Source: Opeltia flavorubescens
Lineage: Eukaryota; Ascomycota; Lecanoromycetes; Teloschistales; Teloschistaceae
DNA length: 64,000 bases
Assembly: GCA_000442125.1 (NCBI GenBank)
Contig: KE546967.1
Coordinates: 248,001-312,000 of the forward strand
Direction: 5' to 3'
A program made the translations under genes and the position numbers. Of the stretch, positions 47,493 to 59,887 are shown in pieces. How positions within the stretch are numbered: the first letter of the stretch is position 1; each line of letters begins with the position of its first letter. A model generated the notes under the pieces. It was not told the origin of the DNA, searched no databases, and saw only the letters and a list, made by a program, of their open reading frames with translations.

Positions 47493-48665
47493 ATGGTGAC
47501 AGAAATCGACGGGCTCCCGAAGAGGGACTCTTTCCCATCTCCGAATGCAATTCCACCTCGCGTTTCATCCACAGGCCTCAATAACGCCTTCCAGCCCATT
47601 CCCCCAATTGTTAAACCTGTCTCTCCAACGAAACCAGTCTTATCTCCTGTCCCAGAGAGCAACTGGATGTCATCTACCAAAAAGCCCAATGGGGCCTTCA
47701 CTATGACTTCCTCTGGCCCAGATCCGCCGCTGCCCCCATCAAACCTTCACCAGGACCCACCTCAATCAACAGAGTCTGCCTCACAAAAAGAGCAAATCCT
47801 TCTCGGTCCCTTCGACTACATGATGAACCATCCGGGGAAAGACATCCGCCGTCACCTCATCGCCGCCTTCAATGCCTGGCTCCAAGTACCCCCCGCCAGC
47901 CTTGAGATCATCACCAAGGTTATCGGCATGCTCCACACAGCTTCCCTCCTAATCGACGACGTCGAAGACAACTCACTCCTCCGCCGCGGCATCCCTGTCG
48001 CCCACTCCATTTTTGGGACTGCTCAAACCATCAACTCCGCAAACTACGTCTACTTCCAAGGCCTCCAGGAACTGCTCAAGCTAGGCAACCAAGAAATCGT
48101 CCGCATCTACGCCGAAGAACTCTGCAACCTGCACAAAGGGCAAGGCATGGACCTCTACTGGCGCGACACCCTCACCTGCCCCAGCGAGGAAGATTACCTA
48201 GAAATGGTCGGCAACAAAACAGGCGGCCTATTCCGCCTCGCTATCAAATTCATGCAAGCCGAATCCCTTACCAACGGAACGGATTACATCCCCCTCGTCT
48301 CCGTCATCGGCCTCCTCTTCCAGATCCGCGACGACTATCTCAACCTCCATTCAGAGACCTATACTTCCAATAAAGGCCTCTGCGAGGATTTGACGGAGGG
48401 GAAGTTTAGTTTTCCGATCATTCATGCTATAAGGAAGGAGCCGGGGAATAAGCAGTTGGTTAATATTCTGAGGCAGAAGACGACGGATGAGGAGGTTAAG
48501 AAGTATGCGGTCAAATATATGGAGGAGAGGGGGAGCTTTGAGTATTGTAAGGCGAGGCTGAGGGAGTTGAGGGAGAAGGCGGAAGAGATGATCGAGGTTG
48601 TAGATGAGGGGAGGGGAAAAGGTGGAGGGGTGAAGGGGATTTTGGACTTGATGAGTTTGGAGTAG
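47493..48665 (+). CDS. ggs1: Geranylgeranyl diphosphate synthase
   Basis: A single-exon frame of 390 aa from an ATG at 47493. It extends farnesyl diphosphate by one isoprene unit for protein prenylation, ubiquinone side chains and, in some fungi, terpenoids. Residues 1-105 are a Pro/Ser-rich leader of variable type. The fold begins at [20 protein letters not shown]. First Asp-rich site: [14 protein letters not shown] (about 155). Second: [13 protein letters not shown] (about 279). [11 protein letters not shown] follows, with [11 protein letters not shown] before it. The residues before the first Asp-rich motif suit a C20 product. Codon choice switches at about 48370 from NNC-ending to NNG/NNT-ending. 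No clustered terpene genes are seen, so a housekeeping role (BTS1/al-3 type) is more likely. Confidence 0.95.
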   Translation: MVTEIDGLPKRDSFPSPNAIPPRVSSTGLNNAFQPIPPIVKPVSPTKPVLSPVPESNWMSSTKKPNGAFTMTSSGPDPPLPPSNLHQDPPQSTESASQKEQILLGPFDYMMNHPGKDIRRHLIAAFNAWLQVPPASLEIITKVIGMLHTASLLIDDVEDNSLLRRGIPVAHSIFGTAQTINSANYVYFQGLQELLKLGNQEIVRIYAEELCNLHKGQGMDLYWRDTLTCPSEEDYLEMVGNKTGGLFRLAIKFMQAESLTNGTDYIPLVSVIGLLFQIRDDYLNLHSETYTSNKGLCEDLTEGKFSFPIIHAIRKEPGNKQLVNILRQKTTDEEVKKYAVKYMEERGSFEYCKARLRELREKAEEMIEVVDEGRGKGGGVKGILDLMSLE

Positions 48666-49264
48666 GAGGTTGTTGGAGGGCTGGATGGGGATGAATGAGG
48701 CTAGGTTTTTCGAATGGCGCTGGTTGAGACGATGGGAGATTACGATGGTTTTTTAGAAGGGATGGACAGGACGGTGGCATTCCATGGCTTTCTTGGCTAA
48801 TTATTTTTGCTAAGGTGATACAACCTATATCTACAAAAAGCGAATCCAATTGAAATTTTTTTAGACTACTCAGACCTTGACTCCTCAGATATCTCGTCTA
48901 AGGCCCATCATTTATCCTAGAATTGTCCTATCAAGCGTCCGCTACTTTGCCCCCCATGCAAATATGCTCCAATCCCCCCACTCATCCTACTCCTTGCTAC
49001 CTCCCTATTTCTTCAACTCCCTTTCCCCCGCTCTACTCCATTCCCTCTATTAAATTCCCTCATTCCAGCTCATTCTTTCCTTTTTCCTCTTGATGCTCCT
49101 ATTATCCCCTTCTTCACTTTTCCAATTCTTCTTCCTCTATTTTTCCTTCACCAGATCTTCTCCCGCTTATCCGCCCTTTCCTAATCCTTCTCGGACTTCT
49201 TTCGGTCTATCTCCATCGTCTTTGATCCTGAGGAAGAACAGCTGTAACTCCCTCCTCGTCCTTT
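48666..49264. other. Intergenic, no gene seen
   Basis: The G-rich 3' flank of the diphosphate synthase turns into a C/T-rich plus strand (48950-49260). No supported frame. Confidence 0.45.
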
Positions 49265-50083
49265 CTAATCACCCAACCTAACCCTCCCTCTCAGGTAGAA
49301 AAGTTCAATCTCAACCTCCAACATCGCTTTCTTCACCTCTATATCTCCAATCTTCCTCTGGATTTCAAGGTTTGTGTTGGCACTCCATTCCCTAGCTTTT
49401 TTCTCCCCTCTTTCCCTCAATACCCGATTTCTTGAATGCCCTTTGTCATTCCCATCCATGATCCGTTTCTCTATCTCACTCTTCTTTCCACTCTTGACCT
49501 CGATCTCCGCCTCGATCTCCGCCTCCATCTCCTCTCCCTTCCTTATTTGATTTGATGGACTTGTGTTACATAGCTCTCGTGATGTTACGCCTTTCTTTTT
49601 CGTTGACGCAATGGCTGGCATCTTCTCCCCCAATCCCACCCAGCGCACCCCTGCCCCTCCCCCTCCCCCTCTCCCTCCCGTTCGTAGTTCATCCAACCCC
49701 TCATATCCCCCTCCTCCAGGGGGGAAAGCCCAGAAATTGAAATCTTCCTCCTCTTCTTCCTCTTCTTCTTTTCGCTGTTGGGGTGAGGGTGTTGAGATAT
49801 TCCCGGAGGAGGGAGAGGAAGATGATCGGTAGGCAAAAGAGGAGGACTTCTCGTATGCACAGCAGGAGGACGTCGAAGCAGAGGAGGATGTCGAAGATGA
49901 AGAGAAGGAAGATGTAGAGGGCGTACAGGACAGGAGGGAAGTTAAGACTTCGAATTGAGTATCTAGATCTTGACGTTGCAAGATTAGGGATGTTAGTGTT
50001 CTTGTCCTCTCTTTGAGTTTATCTTTATGATTTTGGTTTTGGTTTGAAGAGAGGAAGGGGGAGGAGGTGGTGGTATTGGACAT
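49265..50083 (-). CDS. Low-complexity coiled-coil protein, unknown
   Basis: A frame of 272 aa from the first ATG (50083); it is open further upstream, to 50224, without an ATG. The N-terminal half is Ser/Thr/Asn-rich with a short helix (DLDTQFEVLTSLL) and a Ser run. The middle holds a run of nine or so acidic residues encoded by GAG/GAA repeats (49740-49775 on the plus strand), then a Gly-rich part. The C-terminal 110 residues are highly charged and probably a coiled coil (repeated AEIEAEIE, then EIQRKIGDIEVKKAMLEVEI). Nothing known is recognised. Its reality rests on the length of the open frame and the ordered C-terminus, and it could be fortuitous. Confidence 0.45.
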   Translation of the reverse strand: MSNTTTSSPFLSSNQNQNHKDKLKERTRTLTSLILQRQDLDTQFEVLTSLLSCTPSTSSFSSSSTSSSASTSSCCAYEKSSSFAYRSSSSPSSGNISTPSPQQRKEEEEEEEEDFNFWAFPPGGGGYEGLDELRTGGRGGGGGAGVRWVGLGEKMPAIASTKKKGVTSRELCNTSPSNQIRKGEEMEAEIEAEIEVKSGKKSEIEKRIMDGNDKGHSRNRVLRERGEKKAREWSANTNLEIQRKIGDIEVKKAMLEVEIELFYLRGRVRLGD

Positions 50084-51794
50084 TGGGTTATTAGTAGCGA
50101 AGAGGGAGGGGAATGGGGTTGAAGTGTTGATGGTTGGAGGTTGAAAGGAGAGGGGGGATGGTGTCGGTGTTAGTGTTGTTTTTGGTATCGGGAGGGCTGA
50201 TGATGAGCGGAGTATTGATTTCAAGTTATGTGTTCTCTTGGCTTTGGTTTGTGGAGGGAAGGCGTTTTATAGAGATGGATTTTTGTGGGCTGGATTCCAG
50301 GGGGGAGATACCTGTCTTTCTTTGCAATTTATAGTGTGGTTTGTCATAGCCTTGGGAGAAGGAGGGAAATTGATGGCCTTCATTCCCCGAACAAATAGAC
50401 TCCTTTATGAGCCATGACATTTGGAAACGGATAGATGAAGCAGTAGTGGTGAGCAAGAACAATTAACGAACAAGTGTGAAACAAACAAAGACTAAAACAC
50501 TTATTCCGTCACAACAACGACATCCAGTTTTTTCGCATTACATGGATAATGTACATGATAAAGACGACATTTTTTAATAGTGTATGTACTAGGAAGGAGG
50601 TTGAGCTGGAAAAATCAAAACAGTAAGATTGGAGCAAAGAGGGAGGAGGTAAAGCATTATATTCCTACTGGATGAAATTCCTTTGTTCTGTGAGGCACAT
50701 GAGTGGTGTGGAAGGGGTAGATGAAGGATAAGAGCGGTGATGAGTAACAAAGGTGTATAGAAAGGGTGGGAGTCATTGTTTCCGTGTTTCACAACGAAAG
50801 TTTGGGGTTCTTGGAGGAAAGGGCTCGTAAGACCAGAAAAGATATTCGTGCATAATAGAAACTCATGTTTGAGAAAATTATGAAATCAAATGCAATAGAG
50901 TGGGAGTCCACATATCGAAACGAATCCCATCAAAACGAGATCACAAGAAAACCTGGGGGTCGTAGGGTCTCTTTCCCCTTCCGCTCAAAGCAGCAGCAGA
51001 ATTTTGAACAAGATGAGTGAGAAGAGGCTAAACGCCACAGATCACGAAGTTTTGCGGAAACATACTACTTACAGGAGAGGAAGAGTTGAAATGACAGGAA
51101 TAGATATTTGAGCCTCATGAGGAAACAAGGAGATATCCTTACCAGTCTAATAATCGACACGCAGTCTGAAATTGATACATGGAGGCAGGAGTGTTGAGCG
51201 TGACCGCACCGAGAGCAGCGTAAAACAGAGNGCGGAGACTGAAGACATCAATGGAGCTTAGGGGAGTACAACTCTGATCGTCCCGTCTCAGTGCTCGTGC
51301 AAGTAATCAGTCATGACAAAAGTGCAATTATTGGTTTTGTCTTTGGCTCATCGAAAGGAAATGGTATCGTCAAAAGTCTTCTGGAAAGAAAACATCCACC
51401 AAGGACAACATCAATCCGACCTTTTCGCCATGGCCAATACCGGCCCGTTTTCCTGCCACAGGAAAAGAAAGTGTGGCCACGAAAGCTAAGAAAGTTTCCA
51501 CACCTTTGAATAGCGTACACACGAATATGGAAACACCCAGCCACAGTTGCTTGGGGGCCGACACACAGGAATTGGTATGATACCTCTCTCACTGATTTAC
51601 TGCCAGCGGGATTCTTGGTATTGGCCCAAATAAGGTCGTCGTAGATGCAAAACCGAACTCGCAGAGTAGCATGACTCGCCAACAAAACGCCGGGGCTAAC
51701 ACCATCGCTTGCGGGGGGGAAGGGGCTTGCGATTTTATAGGAAACCTCCATCAAATTCAGCTTCTTGACCAATTTGTATATCGGGATTATTAAA
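50084..51794. other. Long intergenic stretch, no gene seen
   Basis: Scattered short frames only. The 153-codon minus frame at 51311-51772 starts at TTG and lies just downstream of the G-alpha gene on the same strand, so it is probably 3' untranslated sequence. There is an N at 51231. Confidence 0.45.
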
Positions 51795-53193
51795 TCATAA
51801 CAGACCGCAATCTCGGAGGTTTTCTTGAATTATGATGTCTGAAGATCGTCAATTAGCAGACTACTCCAACGAGGTGAGAGAAAGGATAACATACCATTAA
51901 CGGCGGCCATGACGAATCGAATCTGAGTGGTATCGGTAGCACAGGTGAAATGGGTGTAGATCTGTTTGGTTTCATGTTGATTCAAGGATACGAAGCGATT
52001 GAGGATATAATCGCAAGCAGCGGCATAATCAGGTCCACCTTCAGCAAGATTAGATTTTTGGTGATCCCTTCCGTCGGTTCCAATTTGGTTCAGCTTGCCT
52101 TCATAGTCCGGGAAGTAATTCTTCATCGGGCTAACCGGTAACTTCTCCTTAAAGCGATCGATCTTGTTCAAGAACAAAATGATGGACGTCTTGACGAACC
52201 ATCTTGAATTGCAAATGGAATCGAACAAGGTCAAAGCTTCCTGCATCCGGTTCACCGTCTCGTCCTCAAAGAGAAGCTGATCATACTCGGATATGGCAAC
52301 AAGGAAAAGTATCGTTGTGACATTCTCAAAGCAGTGGATCCACTTCTTTCGCTCAGACCGTTGACCTCCCACATCGAACATTCGATATGTGAGTTCACCA
52401 ATGATGAATGTTGTCTCCGTGATCCCAGTGGTCTTGACACGTGACCGGAGAACATCTTGATCATTGGGGAGGTAACCGGCTTGAGCGATTCGATTGATGG
52501 AGTCGAAGTAACTGCAGGCACAGGTTAGCCATTGCGCATAGCATTGGCCGCAGCCACCCGTTCACAGTTGTTCCTCGTTGGTTGGGTACGCAGTAGCCAC
52601 AAACTGCACTCAACCTCGCAGCGGTGCGCCGAGTTTAGGTCGAGGAAATCGTGCGGAAAAAAGAGAATGAAGACTCACTATTTGGCAGAGTCGTTGAGCT
52701 GATATTCTCTGGATCGCTTGAAGCATTCTTGCACTCCAGCATCCTTCCAAAGAGCATCGATAGCGCTTCCGACCTCAGGTGGTAGACTTTCTCCCTCGAT
52801 CTGAGCAGGTTGCATGAAGATGGTCTGTACGTGGTATTCTGTCCGCTGGTCATCGAGTGGTAGCTCGAGTGATTCCATGGCTTCTAGTATGACGCGCATG
52901 GACTGGACGGTATTGCTGTAGATGATCTCTTTGAAAGATTCGCGCTCGTCGTGGGAATAGCTGCCCTCGTGGATGAGCTTCATCTGCTTGAGGATGGTCG
53001 ATTTTCCAGATTCACCAGCACCTGAGAACGTCAGCGCCAAATGTCAAGGCTCTGACAAAGGCAGAGCGTATGTACCGAGCAGCAGCATTTTGATCTCGCT
53101 CCGCTGGGAGAGCTTATCGCGTTTGAGTTGATTTTCGATCTCCTCATTCCTCTGCTTCCCCTCCTTCTCCTCAGTGCTCATACCACAACCCAT
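51795..53193 (-). CDS. Heterotrimeric G-protein alpha subunit, fungal group I (G-alpha-i like)
   Basis: Exons 53193-53076, 53021-52679, 52511-52099, 52038-51895 and 51838-51795 sum to 354 codons (353 aa), the standard length. Signatures are: MGCGMS (myristate on Gly2, palmitate on Cys3), [15 protein letters not shown] (switch I Arg/Thr), [25 protein letters not shown], and C-terminus [13 protein letters not shown] with the Cys at -4 that pertussis toxin modifies in this class. It transmits receptor signals that control growth, conidiation and virulence in related fungi. The third intron (52039-52098) has a GC donor and is frame-neutral; only its removal gives the family length and the [14 protein letters not shown] join. 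It is transcribed away from the Smr gene. Confidence 0.97.
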
Positions 53194-54383
53194 GGTGCCG
53201 GTGTTTTGAAGGTATCAGGACGTGCCTGCGGTGGTGGTAGTGGCAACGGACCTATGCGCTCAAGAAATATATCAGCAAATGACTTTGATCGGGTCGAAAT
53301 AATGTAGATTTTGCAGTTGGAGAGTAGTCAACAATCCACAAGGCAATGAGATGACAAGGCAAATCATTTTCTCGTGAAGCGGTCAAGCTTATCCGGGCAG
53401 ATATGGGGCGCGCACTCACCAGGCCACGCAGGCAGTAATGCCCAGCGCTTTGGATAGACGGAGAAAAAGATTGTAGAAGGTTTGAGCAGACAAGTCAAGC
53501 AGCAAACCCCCCCTAAAGTTGGTGAGGAATTAGATGGTTTGAAGGCGGAGCTAAAACGGGACCGAGTGCTGGAACCGGGGATGATGTTGTTGTACCGGAA
53601 TCTTCACCAGATCATTGACACAATACCTGACTCGATGAATAGAATCGGATATCAATCCTTTCGCTTTTCTCTTCGAGATCCCAATTGTGGCAGCCGGCTA
53701 ACTTGGATGATGACCGCTTCCAACAAGAAGGAATACAAAGAATAATCGCAAAGTAAACTCTCCTAATCCTCGAGGCTAAGCTAGGCTTACCTGATTGGGA
53801 AAGGTGGAAAAGGCAATGATCGACTCCCAATTTCCCGATCCACCCGCAACTTAGTCACTGAATTACTAGAGATGGAAGTACTCAAAGGTCGACTGATTCA
53901 TGTCTATCCTGATGTCTTTAACAGCTTGTCGAGGTGTAAACGACTTGATGATAAAGCCTCCAATATGGCCTGGAGATTTCACCCAGCCAGATGACGTGAG
54001 CAGAGGATTGTAAGTTCGGCCTTATTGCTTACCAAGATGCGGCGTGGTCAATCTATGGGTGTGTGAGTCGTGGCCGTGGTTTGCGGAGTGCCATCGTTGT
54101 AGGCTGAACGAGTCAGCTCCGAATGAAACCGACGCCACCCAACCCTCAATCCTGCGACACATCCTATGAGATTCTATCATCCAATCCCGATTGACTGGAA
54201 GTCGAAATGCAAAGATTGTGTGCATTTTAGTGAATTGTCCATTAATTGTTGTCCTGGAAAACCCCCACCTATTAGAGTTCGGCACTCATCGCGCTAGTCG
54301 ACCTTTGATACAACGGCTCCTGTAACCTCTCCTCTTCTACAGCAACCGACTAGAGACAACTTAGATGCTGCTCTCGAACCAAT
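53194..54383. other. Divergent intergenic region (G-alpha / Smr gene)
   Basis: This 1.2 kb region contains the promoters and leaders of two divergent genes. An 87-codon plus frame at 53482-53745 starts at TTG and has no motif. Confidence 0.5.
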
Positions 54384-55253
54384 ATGTCATACCCAATGAC
54401 CCAACCCCGATTAGGGGGCCAACGTGAGATTGAGCCCCTGCTCGTCGCTGTTGTCAATACTGATACTGAGTCTACAGCTTTCAATCATCAACAAAGCAGT
54501 TCAGCTGAAGCCGAGTACGATAGACTGCGCAACCTCGCCCGATCTACCCACGATCAAAGGTCACGGGAACAGTACAACAAGCAGGCGGCCGATTTCATCT
54601 TCCGCGAAAACAATGCCGTGGGAAGGGTTGATGGCGACACAATTGACCTACATGGACTCTATGTCCACGAAGCTGAAGAAATACTCGAGCAACGGATACG
54701 ATACGCCCAGTCCACCGGCCAAACTCACCTTCATGTGTAAGAAGCATCACTGGCTTTGCATCGACCTGCTTTGACCGAGCTTGGCTGCCATAGCATAGTT
54801 GGGAAGGGTAATCATTCACCCGGGCATATTCAGAAGTTGAAGCCGAAAGTGGAAGAACTTTGTCGCGAAATGGGTGGGGCATATTGAATCTCTGCTGCCA
54901 TCATAACCAAAGCTGATAAGAAGAGTAGGCTTGCAGTTCAGCACGGAGCACAATGCGGTACGTCTTGCTCCTCAACTCTCATCACTTCTTCATGATGCTG
55001 ATTGATATAGGGTCGCATTTATGTGAACCTCCAAGGTGGCTCGGGCGAGATGCCTTCGCACCTAATCTCCGATCACAACGCGTACCAGGTCCACCGGCCG
55101 ACTGGGCAACCTCACCACAACCAGCATGCACCACAGTACCAGGGCGGACCACAACATCAGAACCACAATCAGCAAGACGACGTTGAACAAACCGTCAAGG
55201 CCTGTCTTCCAGTCATCAAGAAGCTAGTGAGGAGTTGCTGTGTCATAATGTGA
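54384..55253 (+). CDS. DUF1771-Smr domain protein with C-terminal CaaX box
   Basis: Four exons (54384-54736, 54794-54873, 54929-54957, 55011-55253) sum to 235 codons (234 aa). A DUF1771-like helix (EAEYDRLRNLARS, then QYNKQAADFIFRENNAVGRV) precedes an Smr nuclease-like domain. The Smr motifs are TIDLHGLYVHEAEEIL, HLHVIVGKGNHS and GRIYVNLQGGSG. The linker is His/Gln/Asn-rich. The end is DDVEQTVKACLPVIKKLVRS followed by CCVIM, a farnesylation-type CaaX box (CVIM) after a second Cys and a basic patch. The DUF1771 part is shorter than usual. Smr proteins of this type relate to yeast YPL199C and to no-go-decay endonucleases such as Cue2. The role here is unknown, but membrane attachment is suggested. 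Confidence 0.88.
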
Positions 55254-58200
55254 ACGAGGGATTGGAATGCATTGGGCATTACAAGAATTGGATTTTATCA
55301 TCACAATTCAGTGGATACAGTGCGAATGCGGAAATAAGGCGCATCTTGTTCTGGATTCCCATTCACTTTGGTGGATGGTTTGTGGCATTTCCGCGATGAT
55401 GTTTCAGCTCATTTGGTCACATGGGGCAGATCTTTCTTCATACTCCGACTTTTACGATTCGGTCAATTTTGAACATGGATGCTTGCCCGGCCTGGCATTG
55501 CATCCATCGCCAGGGACCGTTTCTCCTGTCATGAGGCGAAAAAGTGTGTTCGTTATCAAGAAAAGGTAGCAGATTCCGGAGACCATGTCAGCTACTGGGA
55601 ATGAAACAGAAGCGGCATACATCTGATTGCGTGACTCCGGCAGAAGCGTGCTACCGAGACATATAACATTCAGATCAGAATCCATTGTACAAGATACAAA
55701 CATTCTTTTTCAAGGCCAAGACGGCCTCAATGTATCATGGTCTGAAACGGTGTGTCGTTTTGTCGTTTGCCTTCGTGGATGAAATGCTCCCAGCTGCAGC
55801 CTCTCGGAAGATTTAGTAGTCAATCACTCCTGACCAATAAGTCAATAGCTTTGGACGTGTATGAAGACGTTAGCAGTACGCCATTCACGCAACAGGACTT
55901 TTATTAAACAGGAATCACCCTTCACCACATCATGTTCTTATTCCATATCGTTCCAAAAATACATTTTATTAGTACATTCCCCTGGCTTAATCATCTAAGA
56001 TTTATTTCTCTCCATTTATCTCTTCTTCGCTTTTAAATTTTCAATCTTTACCATCTATATATACTCTGACAATCGTCGACGTTGACTGTAGTTGTCGGCT
56101 CATGATCTCTTTCTCACGCTGATATTTGGTTACAACTTGATCCCCTTTGCCTCATACTCAGGTCATATTTCATCATACCTCTCTGGTCTCATGCATATCT
56201 TTTCTCGTCGTGTCCTCTTCCTTGTGGAAACGACTTCAAGGATCGAACAAACGTTGGCCAGCATCTCGTCCTTCGCAACTCTCGTGGTGGCATTCTTTTG
56301 GGGGAAGGTGGATTGGGAGCTGCTCAGTGAAATTTTTCCCTCATCGTGGTTGAACAAATGGGATTGGGCTTCACTCAATGATCGAGTTTCCTCGTCATGG
56401 TCACAGTACGGGGAGTTTCTGAATGATTATGTTTCCGGGTGTGCATGCTCGGAAAGTGTTCGCCGACCTCGCTCTGCAAGCGGGTGGTAATGACATATCT
56501 AACATCCAGCCTGGCATGCTTGATTGGGAAGTAGGTACCGGCTTTATCGATCCCGTTGCAATCGATTTAAAAAAATAAAGTTATCCCAAAACAATCTGGA
56601 GAAGCTCGGGTTGATTGAAGAGCAGGACGTATTCGCTGAACTCGATGAATGATACTGAAATGAAACCGCGAAATGTCCAAGTGCCATCTACAGCATCTTG
56701 AGGGCCATGGATAAATGATCCATTTCCTGGGTCTGCCAGACAACCACCTTCGGGTGAGTTGCAACTCCCTCTTCATCGAAAAGAGAAGATTCACTAATGC
56801 ATTCGCAGTAAGGCGAGATAATAACAAGCATTCATTTCGAGGGTCTAGCAGGGTTACCAAGGATGACCAACGCCGAGCTTCCTCTCTGGCTGCATGCGAT
56901 GAGGAGTCGGGATACATAAAAGACGAGCCTTCTTGTGTGCCATGCAAATTTGACAAGTATACGAACCCAAAAACTCTTTGCCAGAAGAAATAGCAAGAGT
57001 GAGGTCAACATCGAAGGTCTCCAAGCGTGGAATTGCACGGTAATGTAAAAAAAAAACAAAAGTAAGTAAGTCAAGATCAATTCTACTTTTTCCCGGACCA
57101 ATCTGGATTTCGACATCTCGAAAACCCAAGAGCGGGTATGATATCAATTGAAAATGATGAGATTCACCAAGAGTGATGTCGAGAGAATTAGTCTGCATGT
57201 TCTAAACAGCTATGGTGATACTGTGGAAACATCTGGAACCACAAGTCTATCGCATCTGATCAGTATCTTTACTTATAAAAGACGAACGATTACCAGTCAT
57301 TCAAACATGGGTCCTCAGAAATCTACCTTGACAGTATTTTCTGAAGGAAACATCAAAATTTCCAGGCCTAACATTGGACAAGCAGCGTCTACAAACGATA
57401 CACAATTTGCGGACCTGGAGCACCCTGAGCTGAGAGCTTGCTTTTACTTAAGTGATCAATAGCTGGCACAGACATTCGATAACGTCGTCATAGCTAAGTT
57501 CTTCTCCAATATCCTGGGAGTTGTTGCACTTTCCTTGGAGGCCTTTATGGTGTTTTATCTTAATACTTGCATGACTATTTCCGCGCTCGAGTGGCTCAAA
57601 GCCCTAATCCGGTTTCTACGTAATAGCCCTTCACTGAAGCATTCGGGGTGTATCTGTACCAGAACTCGAATTTGATACCCGACCAGCCTGTGGAAAATAC
57701 GCTGAATCAATTTCTCAACTGCGCAAGAGATGTGAAGCTCTCTTCGAATATTTCGGCGGTTATGCCAGTTCTGACAGCTGCATTTTGGCTATCCTGTGAT
57801 ACTAAGACCTTGGAGAATCTACTAAGCTTGTCTTAGAAGCTTAGAGATATATTACCTTTACTTTTCAATCTGTGGTTCTGGAATCAATTTATCAAAAGAA
57901 CTTGTTCTCACCTCAGCAGAAGACCGTAAGTATTAGGGGCGAAATTAAAAAGAGCGGCACTCAACTGATCTGGAGGCCCTGGTGATTGTATACTATAACA
58001 TCGACGCTATCAAATCTTTTTACATTTGAATACGTCTCATCTGTCAGAGAAACGCTCCTTGTATTGTGCTGAAATAATCTGCCCGGATGTCGATGATACC
58101 GCCAACCGAACCAGCGACGTCAACTCATTTGGCCCAGAGCAGGATGACGGCCTCGACGTCCAGCCGGAAATCGACCTAGCAAAGCATCCGACGCAGCTGC

Positions 58201-58764
58201 ATATTGAAGACCTCTACCCCGATTAGATCTGTCGTGCCATTGCAGCCCTAGTATCTGGCACTCCTCACACAGGCCCAACCCTTGGTCTGGGGTCTTCCAA
58301 CATGGTGCAAATCAACAGCTCAATATGGCGATGACGATGACGATAACAATGACGACGAGGGCGTTGAGTAGCCAAAGGAACCAATCCTTACTCTCCATAG
58401 CCCAGAGCTAGCTATATTAAAGGCGCTGTGAGGTCACATTTGGTATACTTGGGTCAATATACACTCGAGTAGACTTAGCAGTGAGGAAATGACGGTAGAG
58501 TTCCGATCTTTCACGGGTATTGTTCAACATATCGGACCCAAAGTTACGACCAAGGTTTGATTCCCAGGCTTTCATTGATACATTAATCTATTAGGCGACC
58601 CTGCTATTACAACGGCCAAAAGCTGGTGTGGCGACCCTATGGCCGCATTGGAACCATGTAATCAGGATTTGAGTTACCCGATCCTTGGTCTTGCTCGGAG
58701 ACGAATGCTCGATATTCTGTAATATATCAACGATTGAAACATCGGTAGACCAAAGCCCCCATGA
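55254..58764. other. Gene-poor stretch after the Smr gene
   Basis: The first 700 bases are probably the Smr 3' region. Beyond that, frames are short, mostly without ATG, and interrupted. One open frame at 56092-56490 (+) has two hydrophobic stretches and a Trp-rich end (VDWELLSEIFPSSWLNKWDW), and another at 58026-58226 (+, 66 aa) is acidic. Neither is recognised. Confidence 0.5.
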
Positions 58765-59157
58765 AAATCCGAGAAGGATCACTACAAGCCCTGGATCCAC
58801 AATGAAGCTTTTTACAGGAAGATCCAAGAGTTGGTCGTTCATGGGCCAACAAAAGTGTGTAATATTGAGAATAAAGCCAACAAAGTGCACTATAAAACCG
58901 TTTGGGCAAAGCTGGGTTACAAATTGGAGATGCGGGAAATCTTCATCCAGTCGTTGGAAAACTCTCATCCTACCACGCACAATCCATACAATCCAGACTA
59001 TGTTAAGAGACAGTTTAGCGGGGACGAGGGAATGGATACCCCATCGGTCGGAAAGTCAAACTCCCATTCCCTCCTCATGGATGAGAACGCCGACTCCGCT
59101 TTCCCCGTACCGTTCAATACCTTCATCTCAGATAAATCCACCTTTGCCGCCGAGTAA
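58765..59157 (+). other. Coding-like open frame without a start
   Basis: A 130-codon stop-free frame, with no ATG near its start. Its composition looks like a real protein: HYKPWIHNEAFYRKIQELVV, then VWAKLGYKLEMREIFIQSLE, an acidic segment, and SAFPVPFNTFISDKSTF. It could be an exon of a larger, damaged gene: fragments of similar character continue in other frames to about 59600. The family is not recognised. Confidence 0.35.
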
Positions 59158-59887
59158 CACGTCTCTATAACAAAGGTCTTGGGAGTGTTCAAGTTTGCCG
59201 TCGATCAGTCAGATCTTGGACCCAGGTCCCGAACCGGTGGGTTCATCTCCACCGTATGTTCCTACTCCAATGTCGGGGTATACGAAAATTCAGCCTTCCG
59301 CTGCCTCGTCGCCGGCTAAAAGAAAACTTAAAACACGTTGAATTCTACAGTGATAGATGAACAGTTTTACAACGATACGAGGATGGACTCTATCATTGAT
59401 TATGTTTTTTGCAGTATACATTTGCCCTCACTATCGGATGAACCGAATTACCTCGAGTAGTCTACCATCGAGTTTGTGGGATATTGACGTCTCGTATGCT
59501 CAATTTTCGACTCTAATTTTGAACGAAAACTCAGCTAATCCTGGAGAATATCGACTATGTCCGTGTTCTACGCATGGCTAAGCGACCCAAAGCGGCCTAA
59601 ACATATCAAGCACATGAAGATTGTGTTCTTTCTGCCACGAAAAAGCTACATGCTCTTAATGACAATGCCGATTTCCTTATAGGCTATGCTCTCAGAGAAC
59701 GAAGCCTATAATTTCATCGACTTCGTTCAGTGCCCTTTATCGGAAGACATGGGCTCCCAATACCACACTTCTCTACTTCGTTTCGTGGCATAAACGAAAG
59801 AGCGGTTTCATTAGGTCATTCAAGTACGTGGCCGTCTTGCCACTCAAGAGGATCATCAAGTACAACTACTGCCTTGAAATTGTTTAA

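Noticed and set aside
47493-48665. A terpenoid biosynthetic cluster around the diphosphate synthase
   Set aside because: No terpene cyclase, P450 or prenyltransferase lies nearby. The neighbours are housekeeping genes.
51311-51772. 153-codon minus-strand frame downstream of G-alpha
   Set aside because: It starts at TTG, has no motif, and sits where the 3' untranslated region of G-alpha is expected.
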